Source: Marsupella aquatica
Taxonomy: Eukaryota; Marchantiophyta
Assembly: GCA_973895155.1 (NCBI GenBank)
Contig: OZ316891.1
Location: forward strand, 7,874,001-7,938,000
Reading direction: 5' to 3'
Length of the DNA stretch: 64,000 bases
Part shown: in pieces, positions 1 to 11,987 of the stretch
How the letters are laid out: every line of letters begins with the position of its first letter
Position numbering within the stretch: the stretch's first letter is position 1
Program-made: the position numbers and the translations under genes
The notes under the pieces: generated by a model
Told to the model about the DNA's origin: nothing
What the model saw: the letters and a program-made list of their open reading frames with translations, nothing else
Database searches by the model: none

Positions 1-790
1 ACAACTTCCAAACACCACCCCCTAGAAACAAGGAAGAGAAAACCCACAATTTTGCCATAGATGCACAAATATGACCATTATCAGATTATATTGTGATGTG
101 GAAAACATTTGTTATGATATGTATTAAGGGAAAAACCCCATACCATATGCAATTTTTGGCCAAGTTGCAAAAATACTGTATGGTATTTTTTAGTGGCAAA
201 AGTTTTACCAAATTTCACCTCGTCCTCAATCAGTAGCCAGTTTTGGCTTAAATTGGCCACTTTTCTGGGTGTCATTGGCCAGATACTTTTCATACTACAT
301 GGACCAATCTCCTAAATCTGACGGTTTTGGGTTTAGGTCTACTGGGGCAGAATACATCTACAAAATTCATGCAAGGAATATTATTAACATTTCTTTCCTG
401 GCGCAATGTACCATTAGCCATAATGGAAATTTTCAAAATATAATTTAAAAAATGCAGTAAGGTTACCCTCCCCGGAATAGATACAGTAGATTGTTTCTCA
501 CCAAAATCTGATGGTTGTCTTACATCTTGGGAGTTATACTGGTAAGGAGTAAATCTAGTAAACTCATACAAGGACTATTCCTAGCCTCTCTTCCCTAACA
601 CAAAAGCACCACGGGGAAATTTCAAAAATAGGGCGGAAATTTTGAAATGAATAGTTTCTTTCGTCCATTCTCCAGAATCTAATGTAGTGAAATCTAATGA
701 TTAGTAAATAAATCAACTCATTGAACGACTATTCTTGGCTGCGTTCTTTAACACAAGGGACCAGTAGCAAGAGTGGAGAATTTAACGATT

Positions 791-963
791 TAAAAATCAT
801 TAAAGATTACCCGCAAGGCGGCTCCTCTTCGCCCGTCTTCTCAGTGGAGATTTTATATATTTATATAATATATATATATATATATATATATTACAGACAC
901 TGCCAAAACGAATACAATTTAAAAATCATTAAAGCTTACCCCAAGGCAGCTCCTCTCCTCTGT
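791..963. repeat. AT microsatellite between two direct repeats
   Basis: A TA-rich microsatellite (about 852-892) is bracketed by two diverged direct copies of a ~45-bp sequence (791-835 and 920-963). Both begin TAAAAATCATTAAAG and continue through a CAAGG-GCTCCTCT segment. The arrangement suggests a local duplication later expanded at the microsatellite. Confidence 0.75.
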
Positions 964-1320
964 TTTCTTCCTCGAGCTTTTAGATAATCATTAAATTATA
1001 CCATACACAGTTACACACTGCCAAAGGACCATTAATGTGGATCTTCTGAGGGCAAAGATTTACTCGTACCCGTCATTCTCTCTCTACAGCTTGAACCCCG
1101 GGGCTTGAACTCCTTGAAGAGAAGAGGTAAGTGGTCTCAGCCTATGGCGAGAGTGGGAGAGATTGCTGGTGATCAATTCCTCGATCCTCCATGCATCATG
1201 ATTGAGTGCCTCCTATTATTGATTAATTGCCTCTTTTTGGATCCTCTTTTCGGCTTTCTGCATGACTTGACTTCACTGTTCAGGACTTTGCGCCATCTGT
1301 CTCATCTCCGCCCTAGAGCT

Positions 1321-1688
1321 TAGGGCCAACTCGCATGTAGACACTCCTTCACAATGCGGCCCTTACCTCATGCGCCACTTCAGGGAAAAGTGTGATCTGC
1401 TATACCAATCAGAGAAACCAGTACAAGGTCATGGTTATCATTCTGTCAGCGACAGTCCAGGACGTGCTATGTATAGAAGCTTGAGGATTGTTTTATTAGC
1501 AAAGTAGAGGTCAGGACCTGCAAGGGCCGGAAAGTTTCCGGACCTTGCCCTTGGGTCCCCACCAGACCTGCAGTCAGGCCTGCCGAAGGAGGGGCCTACG
1601 GGATTGCACAATTATCAATTCTTATCACGACATGTTGCAGTCTAAGGGCCGCATTGTGAAGGACTCTCGACATGCGAGTTGGCCCTTA
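1321..1688. repeat. 45-bp inverted repeat, possible MITE remnant
   Basis: The left arm (1321-1365) and right arm (1643-1688) are inverted copies with only a few mismatches. Both contain GGGCCAACTCGCATG and TTCACAATGCGGCCCTTA or their complements. The 277-bp interior also has a small near-perfect palindrome at about 1519-1550 (GCAAGG...CCGGAAA / TTTCCGG...CCTTGC). No coding capacity and no clear target duplication were seen. A non-autonomous DNA transposon is possible, but the family is not recognised. Confidence 0.65.
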
Positions 1689-1917
1689 TTGTATCTCAAT
1701 GACTACACATCAGGTGTTTGCACATCCTACAGCTGATTGCCTTATTGTGTCTCAATGATTGCACATCAGGTAATTGCACATCCAAAACTACGTTTTTGTG
1801 ATATTCATTGGTAAAACAAAATAATGAGTTTTATCATGATAGGTTTTAGAATAATCTTAGTTAGAAGGGTCAATTGAAATCTACTTCTAATAGCCTAGGT
1901 CTAGAGTAACTCCATGG

Positions 1918-1971
1918 TCATCATGTGAAAAACTCATGATTACGTCATCATGTGAAAAACTCATGATTACG
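1918..1971. repeat. Perfect 27-bp tandem duplication
   Basis: Two adjacent identical 27-bp units (1918-1944 and 1945-1971) contain CATGTGAAAAACTCATG. The lack of divergence indicates a recent local duplication. No gene context. Confidence 0.85.
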
Positions 1972-2235
1972 ATATATGTGAACAGGAACATGCAAAATTT
2001 TTGTGAATTTTTTTAAGTATTTATATTCAAAAAATGGGTTCTATGGCCCCTCTAGAACATATGTGCATAGAAAAAAGCAAGTGCATACAAACAAGGATGG
2101 TATATTATATATAATTATTAAAATGATGAGTTTTTTTATTTCATTAATCTTCAAAGAATATAAATAGAAAAAATATTTTGATAACACTTTTATTGTACTC
2201 TCCACTATTCACGGTCAAAGAATGGGTAGTGAGAG

Positions 2236-2800
2236 CTACCGTCTTCCCCCGAACACAGCGCCCGGGCGCTATATTCGAATAGTGAGTCAAGAGGCGTTAT
2301 ATTCGATTAGTGAGCCCTGGGCGTTGTGTTTGAGTTTTGACACTTTGTTTTGGATTTTTGTAACATGTGGCGTTGTGTTCGAATATTGGCGTTGTGTTCT
2401 AATATTGGCATTGTGTTTCAAAATTAACGTTGTGTTTGAATAATGGCATATAATTATAATGGTAAGCATATAATTATAATGTGAAACATATTTGCTTTCA
2501 GTGCGCTCATTGTCGATAACTTTTGTTTGCTTTCACAATGTCCTCACTTGGACAACATAATGTCAACTTCGAACACTTCATTGTAACGGAAGACACTACA
2601 GCAAACCCCTCATTCAAACATAGTGCCCAAGTTCGAACACAACGTCATCCCCAAACACAATGTCAAATTCGAACACAGCGCCCGGGCGCTGTGTAAAAGT
2701 GGCGTTGTGTTCAAAGAAAACATGCTTTTTTGTATAAGGACACTAAATTTTCAACTTTCAAACACAACGCCGGGGCGCTGTGTTCGGGGGAAGATGGTAG
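2236..2800. mobile_element. Fold-back / MITE-like element
   Basis: The left end (about 2236-2270) and right end (about 2766-2800) are inverted copies. Each contains CTACC(G/A)TCTTCCCCCGAA followed by CACAGCGCCC. Inside, short motifs such as GCGTTGTGTTCGAAT and AACACAGCGCCCGGGCGCT recur many times in both orientations, so the element can fold on itself over most of its length. There is no coding sequence. Target-site duplications were not clear, so the exact ends are uncertain. It fits a non-autonomous fold-back or MITE-type transposon. Confidence 0.7.
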
Positions 2801-5800
2801 TACTCATTAATTATACAAAATGATATGGACTAATATTGTACCCTATATATTATCACATTTGATCGCAATGGGACACCAATTTATAATTAGTCATTCATTA
2901 TCAGCCCATCCCCCTTTTTAAGGTGATATAATTGTTCACTATGGTGACCATCATCTGCTCAAAGTTTGCTTGATGCCACTTGATGGACCACAAATCATAA
3001 TTTTCTCCCCAACCAATATCATAAGTTTTGGGTAGGCTGATTCAAGGTTTATGAAGGTCTGTCAATGATCTGTTTCATTTCGGGGTCCATCAAACACATA
3101 CCTTGTATTTGAAGTATGCTGGTAACTCCTAGATAGAGATTTAAGGATCACCTTTGGCTAATGGGGGTTTGCGGCTAGCTGGAAAACTTGCTAGTGGGAC
3201 CATCATCATATTTGAGGTATTTCCTCTTTGACCAGTTCGTCCTCGTCACCTGGCTTGGTTGTGGAAATTGGAAGATTTTAAAAATATTTTCAGCTAAAAT
3301 ATCTAGATAAATTTTTACTGTCACATCTTCGTATTTGAAGGAGAACTACATGTGGTCTGCAAAACTGGCTAACAGAATACAAAACAATTAGCCAATTTTT
3401 GTAAAAAGTGGCAAATGCATTTGAGTGGGATGGAATTTAGCCTTTTGCACTTGAAAAACAGAACGGTTGGTGCCACTGTCTTGCCTTGGCCCTACAACTT
3501 ATTACAAGTCTACAATCAGCCTTTCTAAGGGCTTTTATCAGTTACCAGGGTGACCAATGTGATATTATCTAATTTTCTTGGACTCATTTCTGGCTGTTAG
3601 ACATCTCTACAATTAAAGATAATCCCTAGATTGAAGGATAACCATTGGCTATTGAGGTCTGTGGCTAGGTTGAAAACTGGCTAATTGGGACCAAAATATT
3701 TTGTAATGTTTTGTTACTTTCGCCATTGTGGCAAAACTATGGGACTTGAGAAAAATTGGGGAGAAAATGGAGAGGCAATTAAATTAGAGATCCCAACAGC
3801 CTGTAAAACTTAAAAATCTGCCTAAGCAAGAATGGCTGAAAGCATCCCTTGGGAAGGGTGACAATCTCTCACCTACTTACTAACATCAAGTTTATTTATT
3901 TATTGCCTCGAAAGTATAATGAAGGTAAACACAATTTTACATGGTTACCTTTATAGCATGACATGCACATTAATAGGGTAACCCAAGGGGGAACAATGCC
4001 CAGAAATTGGGGACCCACGGAACCGCATGCACCTGGTAGCATGGGCCCCATAACCTTGGAGAAGCAGAGGTTTAACAATTAACAGGGCCTTTAGTCAAGT
4101 GTGCACCCAGAATGAGTATTCAACAGGGCATTCCCCACCACAAAACCTACCCTCACACCCCCCGCATGGTGGGGGCGGGGGGACCACTCTTCCTTATAGG
4201 CTCACTGGCCTGGCCACCTTGGGCTAAACCATAGGGGAGTAAAATTTTTGTGAATAAGAACTCGTGTCCACAGATAGTAGAAAGGTTATGTAGATACTAA
4301 GGTCATATTGCTTACAAGGCATTCTGTCCCACAATGCTCCCCCAAAAACCACTCCATTTAAGTTTTGAGGGACTATTATTATCTGGTAACAGGAGTGTCA
4401 TATACTTACAAGTCCAAGCTATTCTTATTTAATAGAGGAGAATCTTTAGAAGGGTTTCATATACATCTTACCACATACATCTTCTCCACTAATGCCCTGA
4501 AAATTACAAAGTGAAATTAGGAAATCCATTAAATTAGTAGATTGGCGAGAATGATTCAAGTAGGTAAGTTAGATGAGTGGCCCTGTGACCGATAAACTGC
4601 AGGGCAAGTGAAGGTTCCGAGGAAGGGAGGCGGTGACCAGCCTTTCCCTCAGGACACCAAGGGCAGGAGGAGGTGACAAACAGCTTGGATCGCCTGAGGA
4701 TGGCAGCAACTGGGATGTAAGCATGGAGGGAGGGGGTGGTGACTCCCCTTGAGCCTTGCAGGCTTCAGTGGGGTGAAGGCTGGGATCCATTGTGCCAAGC
4801 TTGGGTACACTTTTTTGTAGGTAACTAAGGGCATCTGCACTAGCCCTCCCCATCACGGCTTGGGCTTCTGTGCCCTTTTTTTCAGGCTGGGGGAGTATTT
4901 TTTGGTGCATAATTGCAAGGGTGGCAGGCATCCTGGTACTTTTGCCAGGCATCGTTGCTGCTTTTGCCGCTGTCAACACGTTTCCCAGGCTTGGCAACAC
5001 ATATAAACACTTGCTGTGTTGTTACATGTTCACTGTTGACACTCCCTCCCTGGCATATGGCACTGCCATGTTGCATGTTTTGTAAAGTCTTGTTTATGAG
5101 ACAATGTGATATTGTGCCTCGAAAATTGAGAGCATAGTCTCAAGTTTTGAGATATTATTGTCCATAATGCATGATGCTCTGGTAACAAGATTTTGATACA
5201 GTTATAGGTCTTAAACAAATTTAAGCTCACAAATTTTAGTGAAGTAAAATTTATTGAAAATAGAGGAAAATCTTATTAACATGTTGATCCAAAATCCTGA
5301 GTGTGCATTGTTTACCAGTAATGATTTAGCGCGATAGATAGTGTAGAAGCATATTAATGGAGAATCTGGTTTGATCAGGAAGTGCCCGACCATACTATTG
5401 ATATAAGTACAAAAAGCAAGTGAATTTTGATATGCAACAGATGCTGGGTCAGTTGTAGGGTAGCAGAGCTGGGCCAAATACAATGGTCAAAAGCCAAGTC
5501 AAAGATGGCACGAGACCACAGAGGGACTAACATTTGCGAAGTTTTTGGTCATTTGTGGAGTTTTTGGTCACCAAAACAAGGGAAAACACAAAACACAGGA
5601 TCGCTGCGCTTCTGTGAGTAAGAACAGGGGCACAAAGTTGCATTTTCATGAGGTGACTTTCAGGCAAAAACTTACGCAATTTTTTTGGTCCAGGGTCTGC
5701 ACAATAAAGCTCCGCAACGGGAAGGGGGAGGGGTTGAGCGGCGATCATGCTTGGATAACATATGGCCACTCATGCCTACCCTGTATTGGGTTAGTGCTAA

Positions 5801-6119
5801 CCTTTATATGAACAAAGGGGCAGGTTTACAAATAAATCTGTTTTGGAGACAATAGTGAACTCAGTTAGAGTGACTGGTTAATAAGAAAATCAGCTGTTTA
5901 TTAACCCCCCGATATCCGCCTACAGTCGGAAAACGAATGGGGTAACCTACGACGAAACCAGGTCATATTATACAAAAACTGAGCCAACTAAATAAACTGG
6001 AACAAAGTGTACCCTTCACACGCGAGGGGACATAGCCAATTAGCCACAGCGGCGACAGTACAAAAGCTTCATTTGAAAATATGCTGCCTCCTGCCATCCA
6101 TGATCCATCCCTCGGAGTC

Positions 6120-6290
6120 TCGTACCTCGTGTCGGCGAGGCTTTCATTCGACGTTGCGCCGCTGCGGCCTAGGTGTTATGGCTCGACGGCAACAGGCCAA
6201 AAAGGCTGACACGAGGTTCCCCCCACATGCCTCACGTCGGGGATCGAACCCTGCCCGCGTGCCAGCTTAAAGAGACACACCCTGACATGA
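6120..6290 (-). repeat. Possible Pol III (SINE-like) repeat fragment
   Basis: On the minus strand near 6240-6255 the sequence reads GGGTTCGATCCCC, which matches a tRNA T-arm / Pol III B-box. No convincing cloverleaf or A-box is present, and the T-stem does not pair well, so it is not a tRNA gene. A SINE or tRNA-derived repeat fragment is the most plausible reading, with low certainty. Confidence 0.3.
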
Positions 6291-6544
6291 TGATATTCAG
6301 TTGTGCACCTCATTCACAGCGTAGTTTTCAAGTATATTCACCTTCTGCCACTTTTAATCCGTAAATGATTTCAGGGATTCCCTTTGATTTTCTTTCAATT
6401 GTTCACCTCCTGCCAATCTTAGCTTTTTGGAGATTTTCTTTGATTTTCTCTGACCTTGCTAATCTTAATTTTTCACGGATTTTCTGGTCGTCAGATCTCC
6501 TTAGATTGCAGGATGATCGGACATAGGCACTGTCATGATATCTA

Positions 6545-6775
6545 CCCATGCCAGGGGTCAATAAAACATCCCAGCCCTGACATGATATTCGCCTTGCTAG
6601 AGGCCAACAAAAAACCCCAGTCCCTGGCATGATGTTCACCTTTCCCAAGGGCCAACTAAAAAAACCAGGCCCTGACAGGAGGTTCAGCGTTTGCAAGAGG
6701 GCCAAACAGAAAAAAAAACCCAGCCTTGAAATTATGGCCAACAAGAAAACATACCAGGCCTTAACATGAAGCTTT
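6545..6775. repeat. Degenerate ~63-bp tandem repeat
   Basis: Three to four diverged units repeat the pattern GGCCAACAAAAAACCCCAG, CCCTGACATGATGTTCACC and a T/C-rich linker. Spacing is about 60-65 bp. The repeat creates a spurious minus-strand reading frame with recurring GxFxWPL motifs, which is not regarded as a gene. Confidence 0.7.
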
Positions 6776-8470
6776 TCACTCATAACTCTGTTGGCAGTAC
6801 AACTGGGATGTTATGAGACTTTTGGGGGTGGTCTAGTTAAACTAGACTCAGGTGAATGTTTTCTGTTGAACTATAAGCCCTTCCACATGGATGAAGGCCG
6901 GGAACTCTTCCTAAATATAATGTTTTGAAGACTCACAAGAGAGGTTTATGCTCACTAACCCATGACTGTAACACTCTTTTGTCTTACTCCTCTCAGGGAT
7001 TAGACTGCGCAGCACCTCCAGCCAATGGGTTACAGTGCACCTAGGTAAAACTAGACTTGTAATCCGTGTCTGATAATCCAAGGCTTTATAGCGAGTATGA
7101 CGTGTAACTTTTCTTCTGACCGTGAGTACCCTCCACTTGGAAGGTATCAATATTGACCATATGATAGCTACATTCTCTTCATTGAAATAGGCTGAACAAT
7201 GGAATCTTCTCGAATTGGTCTACGAATTTTCACCAAATCTTCTAGATTCTATTTTCTTGGTAATCTCTCTCATGTCGCAACGTAGCAACAAGAATCAACA
7301 AAACATGCTGATGGCATGAGGTCCATATTGTAGTGTACTTATGAGTCAATCTGCAGATGCCACCACGTACACCTGTTTAGTTCCCACAAATTGACAACTG
7401 TACCACCAAGGGAACCATAAAAAATATATATCCAGTCTTATATCTTAAAATTACATAAATGTTCGCAGTCAGCTTGTTGCAGGACAGTACATCAGAGTTT
7501 GTCCCCAAGACAAGAAAGTACACAAGCTCTGGCATAATATATATACGGTTTTTAAATTACAACTGTCATCCTAAAAGGGTCTTGCCTTTTCAATTGCGTA
7601 GGTGAAATATAGACCTCTCCCACTCACTTCCATCATAGGACTTGTGCACAGGACATGTGTACAGGAAAGTTGTTTTTGGGACATGTACAAACTATTTTTA
7701 AATGCGGTTTTAGTACTCACCAAGCTTTTTCGGTGATTTTTAAAGAAATATGAACTATCTTAGTTAAAATGCGATCCTGTAGAGAACATAGAGTCCAGTA
7801 GATATCACATTATATATATGAGCTCCAGATTGTTCCCTACAGCGAATTAACGAGCTGACATTAATATTCAAAATTTCACAAATATACAACATGCTCTTTA
7901 AAATATACAATTCGTTACCTGAATTACTTGATAATGGAACTCGTAGTTTCACAATCGCTGTGCTTTTCTATATTTGACACCCGAAGCATCTTCATTCTGC
8001 AGCGTCGATCTTAGGATTGAGGGCCCAGATTCTGCCACCAGTAGAATATTCTCACATTCGCTGGTGCTGTCAGCGCACGCGAAAGTAAAGGGGCTCTGAA
8101 ATCTGCCCATGAGTTGGAATGCACCCACCATTGGAAACGTCTGATTGGTCCACATCACTCAATGCTGCAAAACCCGAGTAGCACTGTTTCCATCCGCTCG
8201 CGCCTTGGAAAGGCATCACTAACCAAGCCAGGTTTCAGATTCATGCTATAGAGGGATTTGTGAGCAAAGCTTTTGTAGCAACGTTCATGTAGGATTGGAG
8301 TTCGGAGGTTCGGAGAAAGCATCATTGACGAGGCTGGGTTTCTAATTTGTCCAGTCGTTAGCTTGGGTAGTACTATTCCGGTCGAGTATAGTGCTTCTTT
8401 TCTCGCGTGAAGCAACAGAGTCCAGATAGACACAGAGCAGTCGAAAGCTCGACTAGCTCGACTCGTAGCC

Positions 8471-8602
8471 ATGTCGATTCGTCTTGCCGAGCTTTTGGCG
8501 ATGGTGCCACGAGAGCTCCACCTCCTCAGTGTGGAGACCTCTCGTGCGCTCTGCCTCGCCTCGGATGCTGCCATCCTGGCAGCAGCAGCAGCTGCGGGGT
8601 AA
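8471..8602 (+). CDS. Short upstream ORF (43 aa), leader of the 444-aa gene
   Basis: An ATG-initiated 43-codon frame lies about 470 bp upstream of the main start at 9069. The peptide begins MSIRLAELLAMVPRELHLLS and ends in an alanine run. Its leucine- and alanine-rich composition looks helical. The stop codon overlaps a good splice donor (GGG|GTAAGA near 8599), so it could instead be part of a first exon. Function unknown. It may be a regulatory upstream ORF, an alternative N-terminal exon, or chance. Confidence 0.3.
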   Translation: MSIRLAELLAMVPRELHLLSVETSRALCLASDAAILAAAAAAG

Positions 8603-9008
8603 GAACTGATTCTTTGCTTGGCCTCCACACTGGATGGATGCGAGGTGGAGATAGGAAAACACCGTTACGTTGTCGATTGGATTCGATTTGGTTGATTGTC
8701 GTCATCATAAAGCATTGTCGGGGAATGGAGTCGGTACTGCTTTCGCTTGCGGAAGCTGATGTTGATTTTCCCAGGACCTGTGGCGAATTGCGCGTGTGGT
8801 CGCTCGTGTGGTCGACGACGATTTCGGTGAGCACTGGAGTTTGTCGTCGTCGTCTTGTGTGGTGCGTTGTTCTTCGAGCTCTGGGTATGTGCAGATTGCA
8901 GTAGGTGGTGTTGTCGTCCGGACTTTGGATGCTCCGAGGTAGTGCGTGACATTCTCGGGTAACTGACAGGACACCGAATTGTGTGGGGAAGTAGTTGGAT
9001 GGGAGGCG

Positions 9009-9050
9009 ATGGAGGCTTCCATTTTTAACATGGAGGAGTTTGAAGACTGA
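9009..9050 (+). CDS. Upstream ORF, 13 codons, in frame with main ORF
   Basis: ATG at 9009 opens a 13-residue frame (MEASIFNMEEFED) closed by TGA at 9048-9050, 18 nt before the main ATG at 9069. It is in the same frame as the main protein. If transcribed, it would be a plausible translation-attenuating upstream ORF. Only sequence evidence is available. Confidence 0.35.
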   Translation: MEASIFNMEEFED

Positions 9051-9068
9051 GGAGTAACGAGGATAGCA

Positions 9069-10403
9069 ATGGCGAGGGCAGGGCCGAGTAGATCCCCCGG
9101 GGTCCAATTCGACGCTGCAGACAGTTTCTCGCGGAATGACTCGTCATTTTTCGATGCCTCAAGTAGGAAGAAGGAGGTGTTGGCCGCGAAGAGTGTCGTC
9201 GAGGAGGTGAGAAGGAGAGTGGTTCATTTGAGAGGGGGGCAAACGAAAGCTGAAAGAGAGAAAGAAGAGAAGGAGAAGGAAGAGAAATTGGAGAAAGCCC
9301 GCGCTGCAGCCTGGGCTTGGTATCAACATGGGAAAGGAGGGAAAGAAAGTGTTTCGAGCAGCAGTAGTCTTTCTAGTGTTATCGGTGCCTCTGCGCCCGC
9401 TAATCGATCGGGAGAGCTTGGCCTCAAATCCTCAAGATTTAAGACTGAGGCCTTGAAAGGTTCTGGTTCTGGTTCTGGTCCTGGTCATCCTTCTAGTCCT
9501 TTCTTCTCACAGCCGATACAATCGGATCATCGTCTAAGGGGAGAATCTTCTAGTCGCATGCGGACTGATTCTGGTCGGAGTTGGGACTTCTCCAATGTCC
9601 CAGTAAACTTCAGTAGAACGAGCTCACTTTTCGATTCTTACGAACTCGACTCCATGTCGAAGCACATTGACAATGCTTTTCAGGGAGATGGGTCAGCACA
9701 CCCAACTTCAACGACTGAAATTACCACTGTTTCGCGTCCGAGCTTCAGCTATGTTCCCAAAGTCCAAGTTGGACAAGAAATTAAGCGCAAAATCGGGGGG
9801 CTTCCTGCCCCGATGCGGCCCCCAGGAGCTTATCATCCGGCTCCACCCTCTGTACCGCCTGCGATCTCTACCAATCCGCCAGGCTCGCAGCAGGTTTTGA
9901 ATCCCGGTTCTTCGAAGGTTACCAGGAGTTCCAGCATGCGATTGCAATTTCCCCGGTGCATTTGCAGTTCAATTTCCGACGTTGTTACTCACGAGGAGAT
10001 GGCCCTCGGTGTCGACATAAAGAAGTGTGACTGCCCGACGAATCCAGGTGACGGGAGCGGCTGGAGTCTGCGCAGGATCACGAGGGCTATTCAGGAGTTT
10101 ATTCACTTGCCAGACATTGAATACCACCCTCAACAGGAGCATCACGAACGACGTCATGCACGACTGCATCTTCACCATCACCACCATCACCATCATCGGC
10201 ACGACCATGAATATCACCATCACCTACACTATCAAATCAAAGTGAGAGACGGGGTGCACCACGGTAATTTTTTTACTACAAATCCCGGGAAACCAAATCC
10301 GCATCAATGCCCCGTGGAAGTTACAAAGGACAAGGATTATCTGTCGTCCCCTCGTCTGAGCATCAATAAGAGTTCCCCCAAAGTGTCCCCGAAGGTCTTC
10401 TGA
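9069..10403 (+). CDS. Uncharacterised plant protein with histidine tract (444 aa)
   Basis: A single long frame begins at ATG 9069, fixed by an in-frame TGA just upstream at 9048. Residues 1-60 contain an FSRNDSSFFD motif followed by a basic VVEEVRRRVVHLRGGQT segment. Residues 58-85 are a charged, probably coiled-coil stretch rich in Lys/Glu that leads into AAAWAWYQHGK. The middle is low-complexity (Ser, Gly, Pro). Around 300-345 there are several cysteines (RCICSS, KKCDCP). Residues about 360-390 are a histidine tract (LHLHHHHHHHHRHDHEYHHH) that could bind metal or be simple-sequence expansion. No signal peptide, membrane segment or named domain is recognised. The start-proximal motifs look conserved rather than random, so this is a likely real gene, possibly with 5' UTR introns. 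The product function is unknown. Confidence 0.75.
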   Translation: MARAGPSRSPGVQFDAADSFSRNDSSFFDASSRKKEVLAAKSVVEEVRRRVVHLRGGQTKAEREKEEKEKEEKLEKARAAAWAWYQHGKGGKESVSSSSSLSSVIGASAPANRSGELGLKSSRFKTEALKGSGSGSGPGHPSSPFFSQPIQSDHRLRGESSSRMRTDSGRSWDFSNVPVNFSRTSSLFDSYELDSMSKHIDNAFQGDGSAHPTSTTEITTVSRPSFSYVPKVQVGQEIKRKIGGLPAPMRPPGAYHPAPPSVPPAISTNPPGSQQVLNPGSSKVTRSSSMRLQFPRCICSSISDVVTHEEMALGVDIKKCDCPTNPGDGSGWSLRRITRAIQEFIHLPDIEYHPQQEHHERRHARLHLHHHHHHHHRHDHEYHHHLHYQIKVRDGVHHGNFFTTNPGKPNPHQCPVEVTKDKDYLSSPRLSINKSSPKVSPKVF

Positions 10404-11987
10404 CCGTGAGAGTGAGACGTACATCAATAAGTGTTTTCAATGGTTGAATGCATTACTCTATGGGGTGCTCCACTAAGTATTAGTACTACAGTACTGCTAT
10501 AACGAGGTAGCTGATTACGATCAGCAAGTTTTGAGAGTCTGAGTTGTTTCTCTAGGAGTGGAGAGATATCCACTCGGTTCTAACGCCGACTTTCTCGTGA
10601 GGGACTCACACATGGCGGTGTATCATCTGAGTACAGTACCGAATGTTCTCTGCTGATGGCTCAGATAGATAGCACGTCATCTGGATTCTGGAAGGTGTTT
10701 GGTTATCATGTGGTGTGACTGTTTACTTTAATTATTCTCTGCCGGGGACAATCAGTTAACAAGCCGTGGTTGTCAAGGATGTAAACAGCCCGAAGAGCGT
10801 TCGGAAGGAGGGTGGGAAGGAGTGTTGCTTGGTGGTGCTTCGTTTGATGGGGGATAGGAGGACAGAAAAATCGACCTGGCCGGAGACGAATATTTGCTTG
10901 CAGCTCATCTAGGGGGAGCTGTTCGCATCCCCTTGCGGCAAGAGGGATTTTACTATTCGATCTTTACTGAGTCCACAATCCTCAGAAATGCAGCACTCTT
11001 TTTAAGCAGCCCATGGCGGGCTTGTCCTGACGATCGACAGGAGGCAGGCAAGAGGTCGATGGGGTCCTGAGGTCGGTCTCGTTCAGCTCAGCGTTTGTGA
11101 CGTTTTCTTCGGGGTTCTGGCTCTTTGGTGTGGTAATTTGCATAACAGAACTAGTTTGACACCGATTTCCTTACTCTGCGGTTAGACGGATGTACGTGGT
11201 TTCGCAAGCATGTTGCGGACGTAGGTGCCCGCTACAGAACAAGGAAATTGTGTAAGAATCTTGCGTACGTGCGGTGGATTGCCTTTTGTAGGTTTTCCAC
11301 AACACATCTCCTCGATTTGGTGCTCTTACCAATGCGTACACAAGGTGAGTTTGGTTTCATATGGATTGTTCAATTCTGTTCAGTATAGTCAGCTACTGTA
11401 GAATTTGTTGAATTCCGCTTTCTCGATTGATTTTCATTGTTTGTGATTTTTCTCTTACACTTATTATTAGTAGGTGCCGGCGTTATGGAATTAGGCCAGT
11501 GATGCATTGTATCGTCTGATCTAATTTTCTAGCGTCTCGCGGAAACAGGTCTGCCCTTGTATCCGCAGGGTCCGTTCCTGTTTGTGTGAAATCTCGGTCG
11601 TCATAAGGGCATTGCATCTTCGCGATCCAAGAATGCTTCAACATGGTGGCATTAGCGATTCTAGGTCGAGGTATTGAATAATCAGCCATCACCGAGTTCG
11701 GACTCGATCCAATTAGCTTTAACGAAGCTATTATTTACTTGCAACGGGAGTGTTGCTGACGCACATTGCACGCAGGTGTGCCTCTGCCGGCCAGTGTGGA
11801 CGTTCTGAAGGCTTAGAGAGTCAGATCTGCAATAATGTCTGGAATGGCTCATGGTATCATGTGCGCGTTCTATTTGACTTCACCATTTGTTAGGAATCGC
11901 TTAAGTTCGATCTATGTTATGATCGCTTCTAATTACCGTCTAGATTGGGAGTCAGCAATTTCTAGTGTGATTCATCAAGTGGAAATG

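Larger units (their letters stand above)
1..8400. other. Intergenic stretch, no gene recognised
   Basis: No open reading frame here shows a recognisable domain, convincing composition or splice structure. All candidates are under about 160 codons and look random. The stretch holds several repeats, listed separately: an AT microsatellite, a 45-bp inverted repeat, a 27-bp tandem repeat, a fold-back element, a possible Pol III-derived repeat and a 63-bp degenerate tandem repeat. It is probably mostly old transposon-derived sequence; no transposase or reverse transcriptase motifs were seen. Confidence 0.55.

Noticed and set aside
4569-5000. Minus-strand 143-codon frame
   Set aside because: No recognisable motif, no splice context, proline/serine-rich composition consistent with chance in GC-richer DNA.
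6230-6260. tRNA gene on the minus strand
   Set aside because: Only the T-arm-like GGGTTCGATCCCC is present; no cloverleaf, D-arm or acceptor stem could be formed.
8155-8628. Minus-strand 157-codon frame overlapping the leader of the 444-aa gene
   Set aside because: It is antisense to the Leu/Ala upstream frame and its Ala/Arg runs mirror that sequence; no independent support.
9969-10223. Minus-strand Met/Val-rich frame
   Set aside because: It is the antisense shadow of the histidine tract (CAC/CAT read as GTG/ATG).
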